A DNA stretch of 64,000 bases from NCBI RefSeq assembly GCF_025506335.1, contig NZ_JANZYO010000004.1:186001-250000 (forward strand), in the 5' to 3' direction. Under the pieces are notes generated by a model that did no database searches, was not told where the DNA came from, and worked only from the letters and a program-made list of their open reading frames with translations. Both the position numbers and the translations under genes were made by a program. Source of the DNA: Mumia quercus (GTDB taxonomy: Bacteria > Actinomycetota > Actinomycetes > Propionibacteriales > Nocardioidaceae). Of this stretch, positions 8,143 to 16,181 are shown piece by piece (positions within the stretch are counted from its first letter, which is position 1; each line of letters starts with the position of its first letter).

Positions 8143-9806
8143 CAGCCGTCACCCCTCCCCGGGAAGACCCCGTCGGCGGTGCCTCGCGCGTCCCAGTTGA
8201 GGAGGTTCACCTGGCCGCTGCGCTGCGGGTCGGGAGCGGCGATCGTGTCGGACTCCTGGCGTTGGCGCAGCGCGTGGAACGTCTCGACGGCGACCGGTAC
8301 GGGACGTCCGCTCGCCTCTCCGACCGGCCCGGACTCGTACATGCCCGGCCCTTCCTCGAAGTCGAGGGAGCAGCCCATCTCCTCCAGGTCGTGCGCCTGC
8401 TCGGTGTGCGCCGTCGGGATCACGTACCGCTCGTCGTACTTCGCCAGCGCCATGAGGCGGTACATCTCGTACATCGCCTCCTCGGTCATCCCGACCGACT
8501 CGGGGATGGAGGCGTCGGGCTCCTTGCCGAGGTTGAGGCCGCGCATGTACGACCGCATCGCGGCCAGCTTGCGCAGCACGTCGGTCACGATGTCGGTGTC
8601 GCCGGCGGTGAACAGCTCGGCGAGGTACTCGACGGGGATGCGCAGCGCCTCGATCGCCCCGAAGAGCGTGCCGGCATCCTCCGCGTCGTGGCCCTGTCCG
8701 GCGAGCAGGTCGACGATCGGCGACAGCGGCGGGACGTACCAGACCATCGGCATCGTCCGGTACTCCGGATGCAGCGGCAGCGCGATCCGGTACTTCTTCG
8801 CCAGCGCGTAGACCGGCGACCGCTGCGCCCCGTTGATCCAGTCCTCCGGGATCCCCTGGGCCCGGGCCTCCGCCACGACCCGCGGGTCGTCGGGGTCGAG
8901 CATCAGGTCGAGCTGCGCCTCGTACAGGTCGCGTTCGTCCTCCACCGCCGCCGCCTCGGCGACCCGGTCGGCGTCGTACAGGAAGACCCCGATGTAACGC
9001 AGCCGCCCGACGCACGTCTCCGCGCACACCGTCGGGATGCCGACCTCGACCCTCGGGTAGCAGAACGTGCACTTCTCGGCCTTGCCCGACTTGTGGTTGA
9101 AGTACATCTTCTTGTACGGGCAGCCGGTGATGCACTGCCGCCAGCCGCGGCACCGGTCCTGGTCGACGAGCACGATGCCGTCCTCGGAGCGCTTGTAGAT
9201 CGCCCCGCTCGGGCACGACGCCATGCACGACGGGTTGAGACAGTGCTCGCAGATCCGCGGCAGGTAGAACATGAAGGTGCTCTCGAGGTCGGTGCGGATC
9301 TTCTCCTCCGACTCGCGTCGCACCTTCTCGACGATCGGGTCCTGCGCGATCGCCGACGGACCTCCGCCGAGGTTGTCGTCCCAGTTCGCCGACCAGGTGA
9401 TCGCCATGTCGTCGCCGGTGATCAGCGACTTCGGGCGCGCCACGGGGAAGTCGTCGCCGAGCGGCGCGCGGGTGAGGTTCTCGTAGTCGTACGTCCACGG
9501 CTCGTAGTAGTCCGACAGCTCCGGCTGGACCGGGCTCGCGAAGATCGTCATCAGGCGCCGGGCGCGGCTGCCCGTGCGCAGCGAGATCCGCCCGCGCCGG
9601 TTGCGGACCCACCCGCCGCGCCACTTCTCCTGGTCCTCGTAGCGGCGCGGATAGCCCTGACCGGGCCGCGTCTCGACGTTGTTGAACCACACGTACTCGA
9701 CGCCGGCGCGGTTGGTCCACGCCTGCTTGCAGGTCACCGAGCACGTGTGGCACCCGATGCACTTGTCGAGGTTCATCACCATCGCGACCTGTGCCATGAC
9801 CTTCAT
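8142..9806 (-). CDS. narH: Respiratory nitrate reductase beta subunit (iron-sulfur)
   Basis: A 554-residue iron-sulfur protein carrying electrons from NarI to NarG. Four Cys-rich clusters are visible: CIGCHTCSVTCKQAW near residue 16, CEHCLNPSCMASCPSG, DQDRCRGWRQCITGCPYKK and CTFCYPRVEVGIPTVCAETC. The Trp in CRGW replaces a Cys and gives the [3Fe-4S] cluster typical of NarH. ATG 9806 has GAGGAGG upstream; a second ATG at codon 4 is possible. It lies between narG (15 bases) and narJ (one-base overlap). Confidence 0.96.
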   Translation of the reverse strand: MKVMAQVAMVMNLDKCIGCHTCSVTCKQAWTNRAGVEYVWFNNVETRPGQGYPRRYEDQEKWRGGWVRNRRGRISLRTGSRARRLMTIFASPVQPELSDYYEPWTYDYENLTRAPLGDDFPVARPKSLITGDDMAITWSANWDDNLGGGPSAIAQDPIVEKVRRESEEKIRTDLESTFMFYLPRICEHCLNPSCMASCPSGAIYKRSEDGIVLVDQDRCRGWRQCITGCPYKKMYFNHKSGKAEKCTFCYPRVEVGIPTVCAETCVGRLRYIGVFLYDADRVAEAAAVEDERDLYEAQLDLMLDPDDPRVVAEARAQGIPEDWINGAQRSPVYALAKKYRIALPLHPEYRTMPMVWYVPPLSPIVDLLAGQGHDAEDAGTLFGAIEALRIPVEYLAELFTAGDTDIVTDVLRKLAAMRSYMRGLNLGKEPDASIPESVGMTEEAMYEMYRLMALAKYDERYVIPTAHTEQAHDLEEMGCSLDFEEGPGMYESGPVGEASGRPVPVAVETFHALRQRQESDTIAAPDPQRSGQVNLLNWDARGTADGVFPGRGDG

Positions 9807-9821
9807 GTCGTCGCCACCTCC

Positions 9822-12800
9822 TCAGTACCTGACGGGAGCGGTCCGCTTGCGCACCGTGCAGACGATGTCGCGCTGGTTGCCGGTGGGGCCGAGGTAGTTG
9901 AACGTGTACGACAGCTGGGCGTACCCGCCGATCATGTGCGTCGGTTTGACCAGCAGGCGCGTGACCGAGTTGTGGATGCCGCCGCGCCGGCCCGTCTTCT
10001 GCGACTTGGGGACGTCGATCGTCCGCTCCTGCGCGTGGTGGACGTAGACCACGCCTTCGGGCATCCGGTGGCTGACGATCGCGCGGCCGACGAAGACGCC
10101 GTTGGCGTTGTCGCACTCGACCCAGTCGTTGTCGACGACCGCGATCTTGTCCGCGTCGGCGATGCTCATCCACACCGTCGGGCCGCCGCGCGACAGGGAG
10201 AGCATCAGCAGGTTGTCCTGGTACTCGGAGTGGATCGACCACTTGTTGTGCGGCGTCAGGTAGCGGACCGCGATCTGCACCGAGCCACCCTCACCCTGGC
10301 CGGTCGAGTAGTCCGAGCCGCCCCCTTGGCCGGTCGAGTAGTCCGAGCCGCTAGGCGAGGACGTATCGAGACCCGAGGTCTCGATACGAGCTCCGCTGGC
10401 GCTCCGCTCTACTCGACCACCTGGGGCATGGCCGTCCGGGAGCCGTGCGTCGCCGTACATGAGGTGCATGTCCAGCGGCGGCCGGTACGTCGGGAGCTGC
10501 TCGCCGTAGTCGCGCATCCAGTCGTGGTCGAGGAAGAAGTGCATGCGGCCCGTGAGCGTACGGAACGGCATGAGCCGCTCGATGTTGACCGTGAACGGCG
10601 CGTACCGTCGCCCTCCGGTCTCCGAGCCCGACCACTCCGGCGAGGTGATCACCGGCTGCGGGGAGTCCTGGGTCATCGCGAAGGTGATCTTCTTCTCCTC
10701 CGCACCCTCGGCAAGGTCCACGAGCCGCCTGCCCGTACGACGCTCGAGGTCGCGGAATCCCTGGACGGCGAGGGCGCCGTTGGTCGTCCCCGAGAAGGTG
10801 AGGACCGCCTCCGCCAGCCGGGCGTCCGTGTCGATCGCCGGCCGGCCGGCCGCCGGGCCCGACGACATCACGCCGTGCTTGGCCGCGAGGGACCGCACCG
10901 CCTCGTCGAGCTGGTACGTGACGTTCTTGACGGCGAAGCCGAGCTGCTCGGCCTTCGGACCGACGGTGACGAGCTTGTCGGCGATCGCCGTGTAGTCCCG
11001 CTCGACGACCGCGACCGCCGGCATCGTCTTGCCCGCGACCGGCTCCACCTCGCCCTCGCGCCAGTCGAGGTCACGTCCGCCCCGCTGGGCGATCTCACCC
11101 GGGGTGTCGTGCTGCAGCGGCACGGTGACGAGGTCCTTGCGGGTCCCGAGGTGCGTCTTCGCCAGCTCGGAGAGACGACGGGCGAGGGCGACGAACATGT
11201 CGTAGTCGCTGCGCGCCTCCCACGGCGGGTCGATCGCCGGCGTGAACGCGTGGACGTACGGGTGCATGTCGGTCGAGCTCAGGTCGTACTTCTCGTACCA
11301 GGTCGCGGCGGGGAAGACGATGTCGCTCAGCAGGGTCGTCGACGTCATGCGGAAGTCGGCCGACACGAGGAGGTCGAGCTTGCCCTGCGGCGCCTCGGGG
11401 CGCATGCGGATCGTCTTGGGCGCCTCGGCGGCGTCCGGCGCGTCGACGTTGGACTGGGTGCCGAGGAGGTACTGGAGGAAGTACTCGTTGCCCTTGGCCG
11501 AGCTGCCGAAGAGGTTCGAGCGCCACAGCACCAGCGTGCGCGGCCAGTTCTCAGGCGCGTCGACGTCGTCGATCGCGGCGTTCAGGCTGCCGTCGCGCAG
11601 GCGGTCGGCGACCCACGCCCCCGCATCGGCGGCGCTGCCGTCGGCGGTGGCCGCGCTCGCCTCGTCGGCCAGGTCGAGCGGGTTGCGGTCGAACTGCGGG
11701 TAGAACGGCATCCAGCCCTGCCGCGCCGACTTCGCGATCACGTCGGCGGTGTGCAGGCCCGCGAGGTGCCCCTCCGCGAGCGGCGACGTGAGCACGTCCT
11801 GGTGGGAGCCGTCGGAGCGCCACTGGTCGGTGTGCATGTACCAGTACGAGGTGCCGGTCATCGTCCGCGGCGGCCGCGTCCAGTCCAGGGCGTTCGCCAG
11901 CGAGATCCAGCCGGTGATCGGGCGGCACTTCTCCTGCCCCACGTAGTGCGCCCAGCCACCGCCGTTGCGTCCCATCGCTCCTGTCGCCATGAGGAGCGTG
12001 AGGATCGCCCGGTAGCTGACGTCGCCGTGGAACCACTGGCACACGCCGGCGCCCATGATGATCATCGAGCGGCCTCCGGACTCCTCGGAGTTGCGGGCCA
12101 GCTCGCGCGCGATCCGGATGCACTGCTCCGCGGGGACGGAGGTGATCTCCTCCTGCCAGGCGGGCGTGTAAGGGGTGGAGGCGTCGTCGTACCCCGTCGG
12201 CCACTCTCCCGGAAGGCCGTCACGGCCCACCCCGTACTGGGCGAGCATGAGGTCCAGGACCGTCGTCACCGCGTGGCCGGCGACCTGACGGACCGGGATG
12301 CCGCGGCGCACCAGCGAACCCGAGCCGTCCGGCGTGTCGAACGTCGCCATCAGGACCTCACCGGGTCGCGCGTCGGGGCCGATCACCGACAGCGCCGGGT
12401 CCACCTCGCCGAGATCGAGGTTCCACCGGCCCTCACCGGTCTCGCCGTAGCGGAAGCCCATCGACCCGTTCGGGACGACGGTGTCGTTCGTGGTCGCGTC
12501 GAGGACGACTGTCTTCGACTCCGCGTTCTCCGACGTCCCGCCGAGGTCGGCCTCGGTGAGGAACTTCTCCGGCACCCACGCCCCGTCCTCGCTCTGCGAG
12601 AGCCGCACGAGGAACGGCAGGTCGGTGTACTGCTTCACGTAGTCGGTGAAGAACGGCACCTGCCGCTCGAGGTAGAACTCCTTGAAGATCACGTGCCCCA
12701 TCGCCATCGCGAGTGCGGCGTCGGTCCCGGCCTGGGCTGGCATCCACTCGTCGGCGAACTTCGTGTTGTCCGCGTAGTCGGGCGACACCGCGACCACCTT

Positions 12801-13700
12801 GGTGCCTCGGTAGCGCACCTCCGCCATCCAGTGCGCGTCCGGCGTGCGGGTCACGGGCACGTTGGAGCCCCACATCATCAGGTACGAGGCGTCCCACCAG
12901 TCTCCGGACTCCGGGACGTCCGTCTGGTCGCCGAAGACCTGCGGGCTCGCGACCGGCAGGTCCGCGTACCAGTCGTAGAACGAGGTCATCACGCCGCCGA
13001 TGAGCTGGATGAACCGCGTGCCCACGCAGTGGGACACGATCGACATCGCCGGGATCGGGGAGAACCCCGCGCAGCGGTCGGGTCCGTACGTCTTGATGGT
13101 GTTGACGTGAGCGGCGGCGGCGATCTCGATCGCCTCGTCCCAGGAGATCCGGACGAGACCGCCCTTGCCGCGGGCGCTCTGGTAGCGGCGCCGCTTCTCC
13201 GGGTCGGCGGCGATCTCGGCGAACGCGAGCACCGGGTCGCCCAGGCGCTTCTTCGCCTCGCGGTACATCTCGATGAGCGTCCCCCGCCCGTACGGGTAGC
13301 GGACGCGGGTCGGCGAGTACGTGTACCAAGAGAACGCGGCCCCTCGCGGGCACCCCCGCGGCTCGTACTCCGGCCGGTCGGGACCGGTGCTCGGGTAGTC
13401 GGTCTGCTGGGCCTCCCACGTGATGATGCCGTCCTTGACGTACACCTTCCACGAGCAGGACCCGGTGCAGTTCACCCCGTGCGTCGAGCGGACGACCTTG
13501 TCGTGGCTCCAGCGATCGCGGTAGAAGACGTCGCCGCTGCGCCCGCCCTCGCGGTAGACGGAGCGTCGGTCGGGGCTCTCGTCCCAGCGGGTGAAGAAGT
13601 CTCCCAGCGCGAGCAGCGCCTCGGACGCGGGGCCGTCGGTCCCCGGCGTCGCGCCTCGGCGTCGCGATCGTGCGCGTCCCTCACGGGTCGTCTCGGTCAT
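9822..13700 (-). CDS. narG: Respiratory nitrate reductase alpha subunit with an in-frame repeat insertion
   Basis: A 1292-residue molybdopterin enzyme that reduces nitrate to nitrite on the cytoplasmic face. The FS0 cluster motif H-x3-C-x3-C is in THGVNCTGSCSWKVY, and the Mo-ligand Asp region is SFYDWYADLPVASPQ. The start ATG 13700 has a consensus AAGGAGGT. Residues about 1087-1137 are foreign to the family: a palindromic repeat element has been translated in frame between the conserved LPTYRPPLDMHLMYGD and VQIAVRYLTPHNKWSIHSEY blocks, adding about 45 residues with two GSDYSTGQG copies. No stop or frame change occurs, so the enzyme may still be active. Confidence 0.95.
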   Translation of the reverse strand: MTETTREGRARSRRRGATPGTDGPASEALLALGDFFTRWDESPDRRSVYREGGRSGDVFYRDRWSHDKVVRSTHGVNCTGSCSWKVYVKDGIITWEAQQTDYPSTGPDRPEYEPRGCPRGAAFSWYTYSPTRVRYPYGRGTLIEMYREAKKRLGDPVLAFAEIAADPEKRRRYQSARGKGGLVRISWDEAIEIAAAAHVNTIKTYGPDRCAGFSPIPAMSIVSHCVGTRFIQLIGGVMTSFYDWYADLPVASPQVFGDQTDVPESGDWWDASYLMMWGSNVPVTRTPDAHWMAEVRYRGTKVVAVSPDYADNTKFADEWMPAQAGTDAALAMAMGHVIFKEFYLERQVPFFTDYVKQYTDLPFLVRLSQSEDGAWVPEKFLTEADLGGTSENAESKTVVLDATTNDTVVPNGSMGFRYGETGEGRWNLDLGEVDPALSVIGPDARPGEVLMATFDTPDGSGSLVRRGIPVRQVAGHAVTTVLDLMLAQYGVGRDGLPGEWPTGYDDASTPYTPAWQEEITSVPAEQCIRIARELARNSEESGGRSMIIMGAGVCQWFHGDVSYRAILTLLMATGAMGRNGGGWAHYVGQEKCRPITGWISLANALDWTRPPRTMTGTSYWYMHTDQWRSDGSHQDVLTSPLAEGHLAGLHTADVIAKSARQGWMPFYPQFDRNPLDLADEASAATADGSAADAGAWVADRLRDGSLNAAIDDVDAPENWPRTLVLWRSNLFGSSAKGNEYFLQYLLGTQSNVDAPDAAEAPKTIRMRPEAPQGKLDLLVSADFRMTSTTLLSDIVFPAATWYEKYDLSSTDMHPYVHAFTPAIDPPWEARSDYDMFVALARRLSELAKTHLGTRKDLVTVPLQHDTPGEIAQRGGRDLDWREGEVEPVAGKTMPAVAVVERDYTAIADKLVTVGPKAEQLGFAVKNVTYQLDEAVRSLAAKHGVMSSGPAAGRPAIDTDARLAEAVLTFSGTTNGALAVQGFRDLERRTGRRLVDLAEGAEEKKITFAMTQDSPQPVITSPEWSGSETGGRRYAPFTVNIERLMPFRTLTGRMHFFLDHDWMRDYGEQLPTYRPPLDMHLMYGDARLPDGHAPGGRVERSASGARIETSGLDTSSPSGSDYSTGQGGGSDYSTGQGEGGSVQIAVRYLTPHNKWSIHSEYQDNLLMLSLSRGGPTVWMSIADADKIAVVDNDWVECDNANGVFVGRAIVSHRMPEGVVYVHHAQERTIDVPKSQKTGRRGGIHNSVTRLLVKPTHMIGGYAQLSYTFNYLGPTGNQRDIVCTVRKRTAPVRY
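10296..10420. repeat. Palindromic repeat element inside narG
   Basis: The core is a perfect 12-3-12 inverted repeat, CGTATCGAGACC / GGTCTCGATACG (10362-10388). Outer arms GGTCGAGTA (10332-10340) and TACTCGACC (10410-10418) complete the palindrome. The left arm region is duplicated with a 30-base period (24 identical bases at 10297-10320 and 10327-10350). I recall elements of this design as intergenic repeats in Nocardioides-like genomes; here it is translated as part of NarG. No second copy was noticed in this window. Confidence 0.85.
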
Positions 13701-13725
13701 CGCAGACCTCCTTCGGGTCAACGTA

Positions 13726-13743
13726 GGTCCGGCGCGCCGGACC
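13726..13743. promoter_or_regulatory. 18-bp perfect palindrome between narG and the divergent cupin gene
   Basis: GGTCCGGCGCGCCGGACC is fully self-complementary and lies 26 bases before the narG start codon, between narG and the divergent cupin gene. It could be an operator for either gene or an mRNA hairpin in the narG leader. No FNR-type TTGAT-N4-ATCAA site is visible in this gap. Confidence 0.4.
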
Positions 13744-13816
13744 CGCACCCGGAAGCCGCGGACGCCGACCCGCGCTACGCTCGCCGGGACCCAGGGCCTC
13801 GCAGGAGGGAGACGCG

Positions 13817-14137
13817 ATGCGTGACATCGCCGCGCTGACCGAGGAGTACGTGGAGGCGGCCAGCAGCTCGCCGCACGGCCGCAGCGCCGAGCTGGTCCTC
13901 CAGGACGGGCCGCTGCGCCAGAGCGTGCTGGGGCTCGCGGAGGGGGCCGAGCTCGCCGAGCACGACGCCCCGCCTGCCGCCAGCGTGCTCGTGCTCAAGG
14001 GCTCGATCGAGATCGTGAGCGCGTCCGGGACGCTCGCGCTCGAGACGGGGATGATCACCGAGGTCCCGCGGGAGCGTCACTCGGTACGCGCGCTCGTCCC
14101 CTCGGCGTTCCTGCTCACCGCCGTCACCGACATCTGA
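13817..14137 (+). CDS. Small cupin-domain protein
   Basis: A 106-residue protein with the strand pattern of a single cupin barrel: AEHDAPPAASVLVLKGSIEIVS, then LETGMITEVPRERHSV. One candidate metal His is in each half (EHDAPP and ERHSV), fewer than in a full cupin metal site, so a sensor or binding role is as likely as catalysis. AGGAGGGAG precedes ATG 13817. It is divergent from narG across 116 bases. Small cupins commonly adjoin nitrate reductase genes in actinobacteria; their role is not known to me. Confidence 0.7.
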   Translation: MRDIAALTEEYVEAASSSPHGRSAELVLQDGPLRQSVLGLAEGAELAEHDAPPAASVLVLKGSIEIVSASGTLALETGMITEVPRERHSVRALVPSAFLLTAVTDI

Positions 14138-14159
14138 GGCGCGGAGCGTCTGACGGCGC

Positions 14160-14184
14160 GGCTATCCCGTCCTCGCGTGGGTAC
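14160..14184 (+). promoter_or_regulatory. SigB/SigF-like stress promoter for the DUF4383 gene
   Basis: The -10 element GGGTAC (14179-14184) lies 15 bases after a GGCT (14160-14163) that could serve as -35, close to the GTTT-N14/16-GGGTAY consensus of actinobacterial general-stress sigma factors. Transcription would begin about three bases before ATG 14194. The -35 match is weak. Confidence 0.45.
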
Positions 14185-14193
14185 CGGCCGGAC

Positions 14194-14685
14194 ATGGCCA
14201 AAGACATCGCTGCTACCACGACCCCGGAGCACAAGGCCGTGCAGACGGTCCGCGCGATGGCGACCGTCGTCGCCGCCGCGTTCGTGCTGGCGGGCATCCT
14301 CGGGTTCGTCCCCGGAGTGACGACCGATCTCGGCAGCCTCACCTGGGCCGGGCACGAGAGCGGTGCCCAGCTGTTCGGGGTCTTCCAGGTCTCGGTCCTG
14401 CACAACCTCCTCCACCTCGCGTTCGGCGTGGTGGGGCTCGTGCTCGCGAGGAGCGTCGTGGGCTCCCTGCGCTTCCTGCTGTGGGGCGGCGTCGCGTACC
14501 TGGTGCTCTGGGCCTACGGGGTCATCGTCGACCACGACCACGGTGCCAACATCGTGCCCGTCGACGAGGCCGACGACTGGCTGCACCTGGGCCTCGCCAC
14601 CGTGATGATGCTGCTCGCCGCAGTCGGTCGCGGCCTGCTCACGCCGCGCGCCGCCGCGCGCGCACCCGGATACCCGACCGACTGA
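14194..14685 (+). CDS. DUF4383 membrane protein
   Basis: A 163-residue integral membrane protein with four predicted helices (about residues 24-44, 68-90, 96-118 and 132-150). The family sequence SVLHNLLHLAFGVVGLVLAR is present. Function is unknown; DUF4383 genes are frequently members of stress regulons in actinobacteria, which fits the GGGTAC box just upstream. There is no Shine-Dalgarno sequence, consistent with a near-leaderless transcript. Confidence 0.8.
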   Translation: MAKDIAATTTPEHKAVQTVRAMATVVAAAFVLAGILGFVPGVTTDLGSLTWAGHESGAQLFGVFQVSVLHNLLHLAFGVVGLVLARSVVGSLRFLLWGGVAYLVLWAYGVIVDHDHGANIVPVDEADDWLHLGLATVMMLLAAVGRGLLTPRAAARAPGYPTD

Positions 14686-14706
14686 GTCGTCGGACCTCTC
14701 GCGGCC

Positions 14707-15963
14707 TCAGACGAGGAACTGGAACGCCGGGTCGTCCGGTGACAGCTTCTGCGCCCGCAGCGGCGAGTCGTCGAGCCGCTCGAGCAGTCCGGGAAGGTTC
14801 GCCGGCGCGCCCAGCTCGATCCCGACCAGCGCCGGGCCGGTCTCGCGGTTGTGCCGCTTCACGTACTCGAACAGCGTGATGTCGTCGTCCGGGCCGAGCA
14901 CCACGTCGAGGAACCGGCGCAGCGCGCCGGGCTCCTGCGGGAAGTCGACGAGCCAGTAGTGCTTCAGCCCCTTCGACACCAGCGCACGCTCGATCACCTC
15001 GGCGTAGCGGCTGACGTCGTGGTTGCCACCGGAGACCACGACGACCGCGGTCTCGCCCGGGAGCACGATCCCCGGCAGCCGGAGGGCGGCTGCCGCCAGC
15101 GCACCCGCGGGCTCCGCGATCACGCCGTCGACCTCGAAGAGGTCCAGCATCTCCTCGCTGACGCGCCCGGGGTCGACGGTGACGAGCTCGACGGGGCGTC
15201 CCGCCGCCTCCAGCGCGGCCAGCGTCGCGTACGTGTGCGCGCCGGCACGCCGCACCGCGGCACCGTCGACGAAGGCGTCCACCTCGTCGAGGGTGACGGG
15301 AGCGCCGTGCTTGAGGGCCGCCGCCATGCTCGCCGCCCCGGACGGCTCCACGCCCACGACCCTGGTCTGCGGGTGGTGCGCGGCGAGCCACGTCGCCATC
15401 CCGGCGATCAGCCCACCACCACCGACCGGCACCACCACGACGTCGGGGACGCAGTCCCCCAGCTGCTCGCTGACCTCGCGTGCCACGGTGCCCTGCCCCG
15501 CGATCACGTCGGGGTGGTCGAACGCGGGCACGACCGTGGCGCCGGTCCGCGCCGCGTCGGCGGAGGCGGCCGCGCTGGCGGCGTCGTACGTGTCGCCCCC
15601 GACGATGACCTCGACGTGCTCGCCGCCCAGCACGGCGATCCGCTCGCGCTTCTGGCGCGGAGTCGTCCGCGGCAGGTAGATCCGCGCGGTGGTCCCCAGC
15701 GCCCGCGCCGCGTACGCGACGCCCTGCGCGTGGTTGCCTGCGCTGGCGGCGACGAGGCCGCGCCCGCGCTCCTCGGCGGTGAGCCGCGAGATCATGTGGA
15801 AGGCACCGCGCAGCTTGTACGAACGTACGGCCTGCAGGTCCTCGCGCTTGAGCCACACGTCCGCGCCGGTGCGCTCGCTCAGCCGCGCGGCGCGCTCCAG
15901 CGGCGTACGGGTCGCGACGCGCGAGACGGGCTCGTACGCGGCGTCGATGGAGTCGGCGTTCAC
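14707..15963 (-). CDS. ilvA: Threonine ammonia-lyase (threonine dehydratase), biosynthetic
   Basis: A 418-residue PLP enzyme that deaminates threonine to 2-oxobutanoate, the first step to isoleucine. The PLP lysine is Lys50 in VRSYKLRG; the glycine loop is PVGGGGLIAG and a further motif is SGGNHDVSRY. The last 90 residues form the ACT-like regulatory domain (HYWLVDFPQEPGALRRFLD), so this is the short actinobacterial form with one such domain. I prefer GTG 15963, because GGAGG lies eight bases upstream, over GTG 15969 (spacing only two). It stands alone, divergent from kdpF. Confidence 0.93.
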   Translation of the reverse strand: MNADSIDAAYEPVSRVATRTPLERAARLSERTGADVWLKREDLQAVRSYKLRGAFHMISRLTAEERGRGLVAASAGNHAQGVAYAARALGTTARIYLPRTTPRQKRERIAVLGGEHVEVIVGGDTYDAASAAASADAARTGATVVPAFDHPDVIAGQGTVAREVSEQLGDCVPDVVVVPVGGGGLIAGMATWLAAHHPQTRVVGVEPSGAASMAAALKHGAPVTLDEVDAFVDGAAVRRAGAHTYATLAALEAAGRPVELVTVDPGRVSEEMLDLFEVDGVIAEPAGALAAAALRLPGIVLPGETAVVVVSGGNHDVSRYAEVIERALVSKGLKHYWLVDFPQEPGALRRFLDVVLGPDDDITLFEYVKRHNRETGPALVGIELGAPANLPGLLERLDDSPLRAQKLSPDDPAFQFLV

Positions 15964-16014
15964 AGGCACGTCCTCCAGAGTAAGCAGAGACCGCAGCGCG
16001 CCTCGACGCCGCCC

Positions 16015-16052
16015 GTCAAGATCGCGTCAAGGCCGGTCAAGGTCGCGTCAAG
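16015..16052 (+). promoter_or_regulatory. Four GTCAAG direct repeats upstream of kdpF (probable KdpE sites)
   Basis: GTCAAG occurs at 16015, 16026, 16036 and 16047, a spacing of 11, 10 and 11 bases that puts all copies on one face of the helix. They end about 40 bases before the kdpF start, immediately upstream of where a promoter is expected. OmpR-family regulators such as KdpE bind tandem direct repeats of this kind. The assignment to KdpE is inference from position. Confidence 0.6.
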
Positions 16053-16091
16053 GACGCCCCGATCGCCGAGAACGCGGCGAAGACTCGAGAC

Positions 16092-16181
16092 ATGAGTCTT
16101 GACACCGGCCTCCTGATCCTCCTGGTGGCCCTCCTGATCGGCTACCTGGTCGCCTCCCTCGTCCACCCGGAGCGGTTCTGA
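16092..16181 (+). CDS. kdpF: KdpF, small subunit of the potassium-transporting ATPase
   Basis: A 29-residue single-helix membrane peptide, [20 protein letters not shown] followed by ASLVHPERF. Length, the central GYLV and the terminal PERF are typical of KdpF, which stabilises the KdpABC complex. Its stop codon shares one base with the kdpA start, so the two are translationally coupled. It is the first gene of the kdp operon and is short enough to be missed by automatic gene finding. Confidence 0.93.
   Translation: MSLDTGLLILLVALLIGYLVASLVHPERF

Noticed and set aside
8262-13838. A plus-strand open frame of more than 1800 codons opposite narGH
   Set aside because: It is the antisense shadow of narG and narH in very GC-rich DNA. 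The translation is Arg/Val/His-rich with no domain, while the opposite strand encodes complete enzyme motifs.
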